From positions 9,210 through 29,309 of the forward strand of contig JAABOA010000061.1 in assembly GCA_015680635.1 (NCBI GenBank): DNA of 20,100 nt, given 5' to 3'. The translations under genes were made by a program, and so were the position numbers. This DNA comes from Lunasporangiospora selenospora. Taxonomy: Eukaryota; Mortierellomycota; Mortierellomycetes; Mortierellales; Mortierellaceae. Shown piece after piece: positions 1-10,500 of the stretch. The stretch's first letter is position 1, and each line of letters begins with the position of its first letter. The notes beneath the pieces are model-generated. The model made no database searches and was not told the origin of the DNA. It saw only the letters and a program-made list of their open reading frames with translations.

Positions 1-3000
1 GACCTAATAGCCCCAATTGCCTGGTTTGTTACTTGCTGGGAATCGTGACACTTGGATTGATCGTACCGGCTTGTAGGACTTGGAGCAGGAGTGAGTGATG
101 CCATATTGACTTCCTCAACGTGCTTCACAGAAATGTAATTATCCTGAATTCGTCCTTCTGTAGCCTCCTCGTCTTCATCTTCACCCATCTCCCAGATAAC
201 ACGTTCTTCATGTTCCTCTCGGTCCCGGATGTCATCCATCCTCCCCAAGGATGTCGAGTCACATTGGAATTGAACCTCTGGTTCCCCTGAAAATGCATGT
301 TGAAGGGCATCAGGATCATCTGCCATTGAGGGTTTGGGCTTCTCGTGTGAAGCCTGGCCCGAGCACGTTGCTTTCTCGTGGAAAGATGGATTCTTTCGTT
401 CAACCACCGGTGTAGCACAGCCCAAAGTTTGGGGTGCATCCTGATCATGTTGCAAAGTTGAGTCGAGGGCACCCCTATATCTTGAAGAATATGTTCTCTG
501 TTTTCCATTCCTTTGGTCCTGCTCATCATGGCTACTTTCAGACTCGTCCTCATCAGCTTCATAGAGTGCATACTTTCGAGTGGATTGTACACGAGGTGGT
601 TCTCCTTCATCTTCACTGTGTTTGCTGTATACGTCCTGGTTATAATACCCTCCTTGTTCAATATCACTTCTTTCTTGACCTTTTTGTTCATTCTCAATAT
701 CAGAGTCGGACTCTGACAGCTGGAGCTGTTGCTCCGTGTATGTTTGTCTTGCAAGAGGTGTCAAAGATTTTAGGCGTCGGATGAACTCATCGACCTTCAT
801 CATTCCATCTTGTTTACCTACAATGGATTAATAACCTTGACTGTTAGTCAAGATAATAATCTACCCATGCCGGGGTTAACCGAATTCACTGCCTTCATTT
901 TGCCTTCACAAAAAATACAGTACCCTGACAATGATCTCTGAGTACAGGCCCCCATACACTATTGGTGCTTAGTAGCTGAGAACTTCCGATAACGAAGAGA
1001 TGTCTAGAGCAGTATCCATGGATTCATGTACGTTAATTAATCGAAATATCTGTTGTAAGGAAATGGCTTTCTGAGACGATAGACAGGTGCTTACCGTCTG
1101 CTACGGGTCAAGGCAACATTAACACGTTGTTTGTTGTCGATAAAGCCAATCGAGTTTGTCCGAACTGTTGATAGGATGATTACTTCCTTCTCGGAGCCCT
1201 GTCAACAAATACACAGTCAGTAATAATTCATTCTAGCTGGAATAAGGTACAAAGCGCGTCTTAATAATGCTAACCTGGAATGCATCAACTGTCGAGATCT
1301 GCACTCCGCCTGGTCGACCTGTCTTTTTGGCATATTCAGTCATCTCCGACTCTATTTTCTCAGCTTGAGATTTGTCTATTCCACGAAAGAGGAATAAGCT
1401 TAGTAAACCTCTTGACAACTCATGCCAGTACTTCACTCAGATTCTAATAATTGTATCTTACAAAGGGAGATGACTCCGATATCAGACTCGGGAATATTCA
1501 GGTGTAGGAAGTGTTGGATCATGCTAACAACCAGCTTAACCTCGCCAATATTTGTGAAGGATTTCGTTCGAGGGTCCTGAACCTCTTGACCACCAGTCTC
1601 GATAAATGTCAGCGTTGGTAGGTTCTCGATTAAAGGCGCTCGTTCCTCCTCACTAACACCTGTGCGCAGACAGTTAGAGTAAAATAGGGAGCTGCTTATA
1701 TCTGCTATGCGATGATGACACTGGAAGACCGGTAACTTCAAGTTAATAAGATTCACGTGTTGAGACCTAGCATCATAGGATTTACCACTCCACTTTGTTT
1801 ACCCTGTACTGCGTCCGGAGCATGATTGGCTAGAGGACATACGCCATCGCATTAGCAATTGCAAATAGTTGAATTTCACTAACTGTCATTTTGAAGGTTC
1901 TTTTTTCACATTTACCTTAATTCCCATCTAAAAGGTTGTCATTACAACATATCAGCGTTAGCATCTACAGGGACAAACTTGACAAGAATTGATCCAGGAG
2001 ATTAACAGTTCAAACTCACCTCTGTCATCCGATCAAAGAGAGTTCTCGATAGGCCATACCCCGACCCCGAGGATGATTCACTAGTGCTGAGTGGCGGAGA
2101 GAGCTGCTGTGGATCGCCTACCAGAATGAGCTTCTCACCTGAGACTCGACATATAGGGAGTATTGACATGGCCTCGAGCAGCTGACTAAGGTCCAGCAAA
2201 ATAGTTCATGAGTATTTAAACCCCTATTGATGTAGTGATACTTCCATTGGCATGTGTTTCCTACCTTGCTTCATCAATAATCACAATAGGAAAAGAAGCG
2301 CCATCAAGGACCTCAAATGAGGATGCAATGCAGGTCACACCTGTTGAAAATATAATCTTAGTATGACTAGTCAGCCTCCTTTAAACTTCCGCATCACTGC
2401 ATCATTCGTCACGAACCAACCACTCTTGCGTCCCCGACTATGCCTCGGTTATCCTGTTTCTGAAAACGTTTGATGGCGTCTTTAACATATCGGCGTTCGG
2501 ACACTGAAAGGCTATCGTCGTTGAGAATCGATTGCAATTCTTTTACATCTAGTTTAGGAATATCAAGAATTATTGGTGAAAAAGCTGCACATGTGGGTGT
2601 CAATCAAAATTGTGAGATGCAGAATCTTTACCTTCGTTTGATTTAGAGGTATTAGATTGTGCTGTAAACGGAAGAATCTGTTTCGCAACCTTCTTGAGGC
2701 TTCCTACCCGTACAAAGTTAGTAAAGTTGAGATCTAGTAAAGCCTACACACCAAACATTAGTGTTGTGAAATAAGCTCTGACAGAGGTATCTTGATGAAG
2801 TGCTCTACTTACAGTCAAAATTCTATCCACAGCAACGTTCTATTTCGTCCAGGAGTTGGAGTAGATTAAGGATATGAGGCTCTGCTCTGAAACCTCAACT
2901 CGTGTTGCCTCAAAGACTAAACATTAACCGTGACTTACCGTCATGGAAGAAACCAGGAAACGACAGGACCTTTCCTCTGGTGGCAGTGGGCGCGCCTTGC

Positions 3001-5481
3001 TGAGAATACTGTCTATGAATACTATCAACACTGCAATCAAGAAACTGAAGAATTGGAACATATGGTGCTATGAGTATGAATACTAAGGCAAGAATTAGAT
3101 TCTTGAATTAAATAGCAAGGCTTCAATGTAGCAAACCTTTTTCCGGCTCCAAAGACACCTAAGATTTGGTTTATGAGCAGGAATGGTCAGTTTTGCAGTT
3201 TGGTAGTAGTGCGGAGTAAAAATGTGTGCTATTTCCTACCGCGTACAAGAAGCGCAGGAGGAGAATCAGAGTTATCACTCCACCCAGGCGCTCTAATGAC
3301 TGTCAAAGCGAATTTCCGTAAGACTTCGGCTTGGTCCGCATTCAGCTTATACTGGCTGATTGTATCTTGGACCTCTGCTTCCACATCAATCCCATCTTCC
3401 TCCGTAAGAACGACAAATCCTGATTTCTCAGGTACTCGCGAGGGTACTCTGAAGACTGAGGTTTTTGAGGCTTTGACTATCTCCGGTGGAACATAATTCA
3501 AGATCACTGGGAGTAGTGGTAACCGTGTCAAACTATCCACCAGATTATCTATCTTGGCAAAGGTGGTTAGATACTCTGGTATCGAAAGAACACCAAAGGT
3601 ACTAATTACTTCACTATTATTTGACATACCGAGCATCATAAACTCTGACATTGCGTTCAAGAGACGGATACAGCTAACACTGTTGGTAGATCTAGAAAAC
3701 ATGTCTCGAGCAATGGTAGAGTCTTTCGCTGATATACAGGTCACCTAATAGATCGGAATGCAGTTAGTTTATTTGAAAAGGCGATGATGTCTGAAACTGA
3801 GTCTCCCTTGTGGTCATTTTTTACCTCCACTTCACTTCCAGAAGGACCATAGAAAACCGACCGCGCAAAAAAGTAGGATCCTGGCTCAAATCGCGATGAA
3901 TACGATACTACCCATAGATCATCCTTGGAATATCTGTTGACATTAATAAGTACAATTGGAATTTCGAATCCATCGTTTAATTTTATAACACACTCGCGCA
4001 AGCCTCTCACCCCTGCCCTTACCTTGAGTGGTGCTCTTTGTTTGAAACAGACAAAATGACGCTCTGAAGGCCTGAAGATAGACTGACTGTTGAAACTCCT
4101 GTGCTGCCAGTCCCTCTCTCGCTGAATACAGGAAAGCCAGAGTAGGTATCATTCTTTCTCCGTAACGTCGAGCTGGAATACATATTGACTCCTCGGCTTC
4201 TGTAGACGGAATCTGTCTGATCTCCAGTCCTTGATGACCCATTTTTGATGCCCCACATTGTGATAGCAATCTCGACTATGAGTAATTGTAAATGCTCATA
4301 AATCAAAGATGTCATACCATCCTTGTATTGATGTGCTGAGGTAAATCTAGCCCCGAGTTTCAATGTCCTTTTGAGTAGCTGGCTCGAATTCTTTCCAGTA
4401 AAATTCGTGCATCGAGCTGCATTTGGAAACTCCAGTTGAGAGCCAAATATACGCTGAGTGATTGATGCAGGGGATAAGGTGGTATTGTTAGAACTGCCTG
4501 TCATCCTCGTAAGACCTATCTTGCGTCTTTTTGGCGTAGGTTGAATGGGTGGTATGTTGAATGAAGCTCCGCTACCCGTTGCTACTATTCCTTCAGCGTT
4601 GTTGGGGCGTGTCTTGCCGATAGCTCGAGATACTGTTGATTGTGATTGAAGGGACACAGTTTTTTCCGGATGATCGTCGGGTACACTTTCATTCGGTGGA
4701 TTAGCTGAGTCTTCTCTTGAAAATGGAGCTTTCCATTTCTTTCGAAATATTTCAGGCGTAGTTGTATTCCGTAAAACTGACCGACTAATGCCACCTACTA
4801 TGGAGCCATTGTTTCTGTTAGATGCGGATACAACTGTGGCAGTTAAATTTAATCCTAGCGCTCCATAAGCATTTTTCCCCGAGTGACTCACACTCAGATC
4901 CTCCGATCGATGTTTTCTTCGTTGTAGTCGATGGTATCTTATTGGAAATGGCAATGCCTGGGCCTTTCGGATCCATGGAATTGATGGCGTATTCCGTCGT
5001 CAAACCCTCCACTGTGACCAAGTGCTTCTCCATCTCCATGTCATCGTCAACAGCGATCGCAGGTCCCTTGTGAAACGAGCTAGAATAACACCCAAAGAAA
5101 GGTCTGAGTTAGATGGATGAAAAACTACACAGCAGATCCATCGGCCAAGCTCGATAAAATTCAGTACCTGTCTAGGGAAGCAAACTTGAGATCATAGAGC
5201 ACAATCTAATTAAGAGAGTCAAAGTTAGACACAGTTGACATGGGTTATGCTACTCCTAGCGACATCCGAATGATTAAGTACTTTGGAGTTGTTATGGAAG
5301 AATCGAAGGTGACCTAAGTGTATTGAGAATTGAACAGCGTATTAGAAGAGTGGGCATCAGTCATTGTCAAATTGATAGTAGCATTGAATAAATGCATGCA
5401 TCACATGCCATCGTGCCAAGTCTTGGCCTTTTTCTGCTTCTGGCTCGTGTAGAGGCAGGTGAATTCCGAATAGGGATTCAT
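1..5481 (-). CDS. ZGRF1-type SF1 DNA helicase with N-terminal DUF2439 domain (20 exons, 3' end outside window)
   Basis: Family role (known): ZGRF1 is a 5'-3' helicase acting in homologous recombination and crosslink repair; yeast Mte1 and Dbl2 carry the DUF2439 part. Exons: 5481-5409, 5313-5282, 5205-5168, 5079-4892, 4833-4023, 3933-3825, 3744-3240, 3158-3137, 3044-2939, 2839-2813, 2743-2632, 2584-2417, 2340-2265, 2185-2020, 1829-1803, 1720-1462, 1375-1275, 1198-1095, 1003-924, 817-<1; every junction keeps phase. Residues 1-85 resemble DUF2439 ([27 protein letters not shown]). Core motifs: Walker A GVFGAGKS (about 586), DEAS (753), GDPQQL (779), RTQYR (816), VDAFQG (936), NVALTRSRR (967). No GRF zinc finger is visible. 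At least 1273 residues; the last 270 are an acidic, Ser/Glu-rich tail without a recognised domain. The ATG at 5481 follows an in-frame TAG. The first intron needs a GC donor. About four residues before PIMLRTQYR look missing compared with the family, so a further microexon may be hidden. Confidence 0.88.
3137..3158 (-). other. 22-nt microexon encoding the helicase Walker A loop
   Basis: The stretch lies between an acceptor (TTAG) and a donor (GTTTGC) and encodes VFGAGK, with split Gly and Ser codons at its ends. Joined to exons 3744-3240 and 3044-2939 it gives [19 protein letters not shown], the expected P-loop context of ZGRF1-like helicases. Skipping it would remove ATP binding and shift the frame. 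Confidence 0.85.
5314..5408 (-). other. probable GC-AG intron (helicase intron 1)
   Basis: On the minus strand the exon ending GATG is followed by GCATGT and the intron ends in CACTTAG. Only this GC donor joins TWHDG to [10 protein letters not shown] and then IVLYD, in frame and at the spacing expected in DUF2439. The single nearby GT (ATGTGA) gives the wrong phase and an immediate stop. Confidence 0.65.
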
Positions 5482-5828
5482 CTTTGAATGAATGAGATTC
5501 TAGGGGCGGAATCACATGGAACAGAATTAATAAGCGGCGAACGAGAGTGGCTGTGGTCAGTGCGATCCAAAAGGGCGAACATTTTACTTAAAAGACTTGT
5601 GCTCTCCGGGCCGCAATTACGCATACCCAATCCTCTCTCATCGCATCGCAGTTCAACATCTTGTACTCAGGGCCTCCATCCCTCTCTCTCACTCACACCC
5701 TCACTCACACTCCCACTAATCCACTCACTCGCTCATTACTCACCCACCCACCTACCCACTCTCTCTTTCTCACTCTTTCTCCCTATCTTGCATACAAATT
5801 CCCTCTTCTGTGTGAGTGTTTCTTCAAA
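5482..5828. promoter_or_regulatory. shared divergent promoter with G-poor pyrimidine/CA tract
   Basis: Only 347 bp separate the start codons of the minus-strand helicase and the plus-strand WLM gene, so both promoters must lie here. From about 5674 to 5790 the plus strand is built of CTCT, CACTCAC and CCCAC units and has almost no G, as in pyrimidine-rich fungal promoters and 5' UTRs. I see no clear TATA box for either gene. Confidence 0.6.
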
Positions 5829-7006
5829 ATGGGCACTGTTCAATACACCTTCAAGGGCCAAAAACATACTATTGAGCTCAGCCCTGCAACAACGACGGAA
5901 GAACTCTTTGAAGCAATATCACAACAAACAGATATAGCACCAGCAGGACTCAAAGTTCTCTTCAAGGGAAAAACACTTAAGAGCGACAACGATGGAATTG
6001 GTATTTCAGTGCTCGGAAAGTATCCTGATTTGGCGAACGGGGCAAAGTTGTTCGTCCTTGGTACGACGGAGCAAGAGATCGCCAAAGTCCATTTAATAGA
6101 TGCACACGTCAAGACGAGGCAGAGCCACAGGCCGCCGTCAACTGCAAAAGTAAGAATCTTCTTATTGCAAACACGCACTCCCCTTTCGCAGACTTGCTGA
6201 CTTTGGCCACAAATTTGTCTTACCAACTAGAAATCACAAACTGTAAGGTCCCTCGATGATGACAAGTACACATTTGGGGATATCCAGGTACTGCCACAGT
6301 TCAGTCAGCAAGAAAAGGCTAGAGCCCTGCTAGAGCGACTAAAGAACGATAGAGGGATTGTTGGGATCATGAAGTTACACAAGTGGCAAGTCGGCTCGTT
6401 AATAGAGCTCTCTCCGACTGAAAAGATACTTCTTGGATATAACCGCAACAAAGGAGGGCTGATAGCTCTGAGGCTCAGAACAGATGATCTTGAGGGATTC
6501 CGACACTATGATGCTGTGAGGAAGGTCCTTCTTCATGAATTGGCTCATAATGTATGCTATGTTGTAGTGAAACAATTTTGAGTATCGATGAGGTCGCTGA
6601 ATCCATAATATTGTGATGCCGATACTGACTTCTCTCGCTTTATTTTTCTTAGGTTTGGTCAGAACACGACGATAACTTTCATGCACTGAATCGCCAACTG
6701 AACAAGGAAGTGAAAGAGCTAGACTGGGCTGCAAATGGTGGTAATCAGGTCGCTCAAGACGAGTTCTTTGACCCAGCTAATGGCCTTTCGAATTATCGCG
6801 ATGATTTAGAGGAGAGCAGCATAGACGGCCAATCTTGGATTGGAGGAACATATGTCCTTGGTAGTGGAGCCAGCTCTACTCTTCAGGCCCTATCAACGCG
6901 AGAGCTAGTCGCGAGAGCAGCACAACTACGACAGATAGAGTCTGAAAAAGACGAGGATGGAATGTGCTCTATCCGAGAGGATAGTTCCAGTAAAAGAGAA
7001 CAATAA
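5829..7006 (+). CDS. ubiquitin-like plus WLM-domain zinc metalloprotease
   Basis: Three exons (5829-6149, 6231-6551, 6653-7006) give about 331 residues, with both introns in phase 0. Residues 1-85 form a ubiquitin-like domain (YTFKGQKHTIELSP, VLFKGKTLKSDND). Residues 120-240 are a WLM (Wss1p-like metalloprotease) domain with the zinc/catalytic motif HELAHNVWSEHD (HExxHxxxxxH) at about 209-220. Fungal proteins with this order, such as S. pombe SPCC1442.07c, are annotated as ubiquitin and WLM domain metalloproteases; by relation to Wss1 and SPRTN a role in DNA-protein crosslink or SUMO/ubiquitin-linked proteolysis is likely but not shown here. Intron 2 falls inside the active-site motif, after HELAHN. 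The tail is acidic and low in complexity. The ATG at 5829 (AAAATGG) starts exactly at the ubiquitin-like domain. Confidence 0.88.
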
Positions 7007-7007
7007 A
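7002..7007 (+). promoter_or_regulatory. poly(A) signal AATAAA overlapping the WLM gene stop codon
   Basis: AATAAA occurs at 7002-7007 and contains the TAA stop (7004-7006), followed by TGTAAA at 7013. If used, the 3' UTR would be very short. Confidence 0.45.
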
Positions 7008-7507
7008 CTATTGTAAATGAGGGCCCCACGAGAGCATACAGAGTTTAAAGGTTTTGGCGACTACGTTGGAGTCTCTCAGCGACAGTGATTCCAATCGAAC
7101 AATCACAAGCTGCTGTCAGGTCTTACGCCATTGACCTCAAATCTGGGTATTTCTACTCTCGATGGAACGCGCCGCCATTTGCTTTGCCGTTGCCCCGATG
7201 TCCTATATTTGCCTTTCCGGCTCCCTTTCGGCTCCCTTGCAGTCTATTTGGCGCCAATTCTTGACGCTAAACCAGTGCTATATTTGAAGAGATACCTTGG
7301 ACATCCCTGAATCACAAGAAACGCGTGAAAAGCTAAAAATGCTGGTTAAAGTTGGAGACAGTCATCCATCTGTCCGATGAGTTGGCCCTGAGAGCAACTG
7401 AGGGGCAAAATCACGTTTTCACTTCTCGCGTCAAATTTAGAGCTCAAATTGACGCTGTTGCCACCTCTCTTCCTTTGTCCCATTTCATTCTTCCCTCTTT
7501 GGCCACC
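7007..7507 (+). promoter_or_regulatory. intergenic region: WLM 3' end and Kap123 promoter/5' UTR
   Basis: About 500 bp with no supported gene. Two near-identical GGCTCCCTT units sit at 7219-7239 and a weak CTATATTTG at 7278, which may be promoter elements. The start codon at 7508 has a strong Kozak context (GCCACCATGG). A reading frame is open upstream of it but has no ATG in good context. Confidence 0.4.
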
Positions 7508-10500
7508 ATGGAGCTTTATCTGGCAGGCATGGACCAAGCTTTGCAGCAGGTTTTATTCTCTAACGACAGCAATCTAATCAAAGAGGTGCGTTTACATGTT
7601 CATGATTTTGTCTTCATTAACTTGTACCGGCGATTGCCCTCGATAGTTCCATCAAGTAGAATCTCAGTCGAGTTCCTTGCGAATGGAGGGATTAAAGAAA
7701 ATGAGGCGATCTGGCAATGGAAAATCGGTTATTCGGATTATGTCTGACATCTCCAATGTCCAATTTTTGCCCTATCTAGGCTACAAAGGCGCTGAACACC
7801 CAGTACTTTACCGAGTCTAATTGTGTCTCTGCCCTGGTCCATATTGTTAGGACATCATCCCAGAAAGAGGTACCAAATCTTGACCAGCGTAGATATCGAA
7901 AATACGGAGAATGGAACAGGCAGTTTGTGAACCCTTTAGAAAAGCTCACCGGCCCTTTTATGATTCTAGGTTCGACAACTTGCTGCTATCGAGCTTCGCA
8001 AGCAGGCCACTACATGGTGGTCAAAGCTAGAGCCTGATGTCAAGACGGCTGTAAAGTCACACTTGTTAGAGATCATCTTGCAGGAACCAGAGTAAGTGGC
8101 AAAATTCAGGGACTCCAAAAAGCAGCCATAAAACACCTACCAGTTGCCCTTCACAGGACTAATACCAGCTTCATCACTGGCATCTTAGCTCGCTCCCACG
8201 ACACTCTACTGCTCGCGTCATTGCTACGATTGGTAGATCAGAGATTCCTAATAACTCTTGGTCAGAGCTCATCACTTTCCTCTACCAATGCTGCTCGAGT
8301 GCGACTGCCGGGCATCGCGAGGTGGGCGTGTATGTCATTTTCGCCATCTTTGAAGTCACAGATGCATTTGCAGACAACCTCCGACAACTCTTGGAGCTTT
8401 TCAGCCGTACAATTGTCGATCCCGAATCTCGCGTCGTTCGCACGACTACCGTGCAAGCATTAGGAAAAATCGCCAACTACGTCGATCCGGATCAGGCCCA
8501 GGAGATTTCCATGTTCTCGGAACTTATTCCACATATGATCAATGTGCTCCAGCAGTGTCTGAGTGAAGACGACGAAGAGTCTGCAACCAAATGCTTCGAC
8601 GTCTTTGATACACTGCTTCTCCTTGAGATCCCCGTACTTTCAAAACACGTTGAAAACTTGATTCAGTTTTTCCTTGGGATTGGCGCCAACAAAGCACTAG
8701 AGCCTGTTATCCGAATCCAAGGATTATCCTTCATCATGTGGGCTACAGTTTAGTAAGTTCAGTACCAGTGTATAAGGTTCTTTGTATGTTTGACCCTTAT
8801 ATAGACTCCAAGTACTTGCTAGATTCATTAACTACATCCATTTCTTAATTAGTAAGCGGAACAAGATCCAGCGACTTAAGTTGGTTACTCCAATGATTCA
8901 GACCCTGATGCCAATTTGTGCGGAAGAAGAACCGGAGGACGCGGATGAAGACTCGCCAGCACGGTTCGCTTTCAAAGTCATAAACACCCTCGCAACCCAC
9001 TTACCGCCTCAACAAGTCTTCCCTGTTTCTATGGAGGGCATTCTCGCATATATGCAAAACCCCGACCCTTTATATCGGAAGGCAGCCATGGTGACTCTTG
9101 CGGTCTTGACTGAGGGGTCGGTAGATTTCATCCGCCCCAAGTTCAGCGCTCTCCTCCCACTGGTTTGCGCCGGTCTTCAGGATAGTCAAGCGGTTGTTCG
9201 TCGAGCAGCTTGTCTGGCACTCAGTGCATTTGCAGAGGAGTTTGACCAGGAAATCGCCGCTCAGCATGCCACTGTTCTCCCTCTCGTCTTCAATCTTCTG
9301 GACGAACCATCGGCAAGCGTGCAATGCTCTGGATGCGATCTCCAGCGGTCTAGGTGATAGCATCCTCCAGTACTTGCCAATCATGATGCAGAAGCTAATG
9401 TTTATGCTTGATAATTCTCAGGGCGAAACCCGTGCTGTTGTTGTCGCAGCCATCGGAAGCGCCGCTCATGCGTCGGACAATGAGTTTGCGTCTTACTTCC
9501 CAGAAGTTATGAAGCGCTTAGTTCTCTTGATGAGTCTCCACTCAAATGAGGATGAACTTATGCTGCGCGCTGTTGCTACAGACACTCTTGTCGCCGTTGC
9601 CGAGGCAGTAGGAAAGGACGCCTTCCGCGTAAGTATTTCTGCCTTGAGTATGGCTGATGTGCCTAACATTTTTTATTTTGAGTAACCTGAATTGACACAT
9701 CCTTCATTTGTACTAGCCATATTTGGGTGATCTAATGAATAAGGCTATGGAGGGCTTGTCTCTTGAAAACACTCGACTGCGCGAGTGCAGCTATTACTTC
9801 TTTGCGGGAGCCGCCCAGGTCTTTGGAGATGAGTTTGCTCCATACCTTATTGCTATCGTTCCTCACTTAATTCACTCTTGCCAATTGGACGAAAACAACA
9901 CGCACGTGGAGAATGAGACTGAGGAGCTGGATGATGTCGATGCCGATGAGAATGAGGAGGAGCTTAGTTTTGTGTTCAAGTCAGCTATTGCGGACGAAAA
10001 GGAGGTGGCTGCAGACACAATTGGCGAGATCTTCCAGCACACTGGAGCAGCTTTCTTGCCATATGCGGAGACATGTGTGAAGGAACTTGTTAAGCTGAGC
10101 TCTCACATGACTGAGGGAGTACGCAAGACCTCTTTCAGCTCTCTGTTTACTTTCCTTCGCACTTTTTATAGGCTCTCCAATGCTCAGGATTGGATCCCTG
10201 GCCTTCCACCAGCGGTGCCTCTCCATGAAAATGTCGCTCAGCTTAATGCCTTGGTGATGCCAGCAATTTTGTCCGGATGGGAGGAGGAGGATGACAAGTA
10301 AGCTTTCAATCCAAGCTTGCTTTTTGTTTTTGTTTCTTTTTAGGCTACTTTAAGAGAAAATTATCAGCGATTTACTAAGGCATCCATCTAATTATTCTCT
10401 TGCTTAGGATGGTCGTCGTACAACTCTGTCAAGACTTGACTGAAGTTACTAAACTCTGCGGTCCTGCTCTTATTTCAGACCGTACGTCCAAACTATGCTG

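Noticed and set aside
125-754. 209-codon open frame on the minus strand (begins MQDKHTRSN)
   Set aside because: It overlaps the helicase tail in another frame. The tail frame joins the preceding exon in phase and is open to the edge; this frame shows no family resemblance.
3943-4010. Coding sequence reading [16 protein letters not shown] in front of [10 protein letters not shown]
   Set aside because: It lies within the 89-nt intron 4022-3934. Splicing joins NKEHHSR to [10 protein letters not shown] in phase, which is the expected family sequence.
5661-5828. Upstream extension of the WLM protein through the CT-rich tract
   Set aside because: The peptide is low-complexity Ser/Leu/Thr/Pro translated from a promoter tract. 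The ATG at 5829 starts exactly at the ubiquitin-like domain.
9319-9345. A 27-nt GT...AG intron to explain the Kap123 frameshift
   Set aside because: Too short, leaves the wrong phase with an immediate stop, and would delete the conserved ACNALDAIS.
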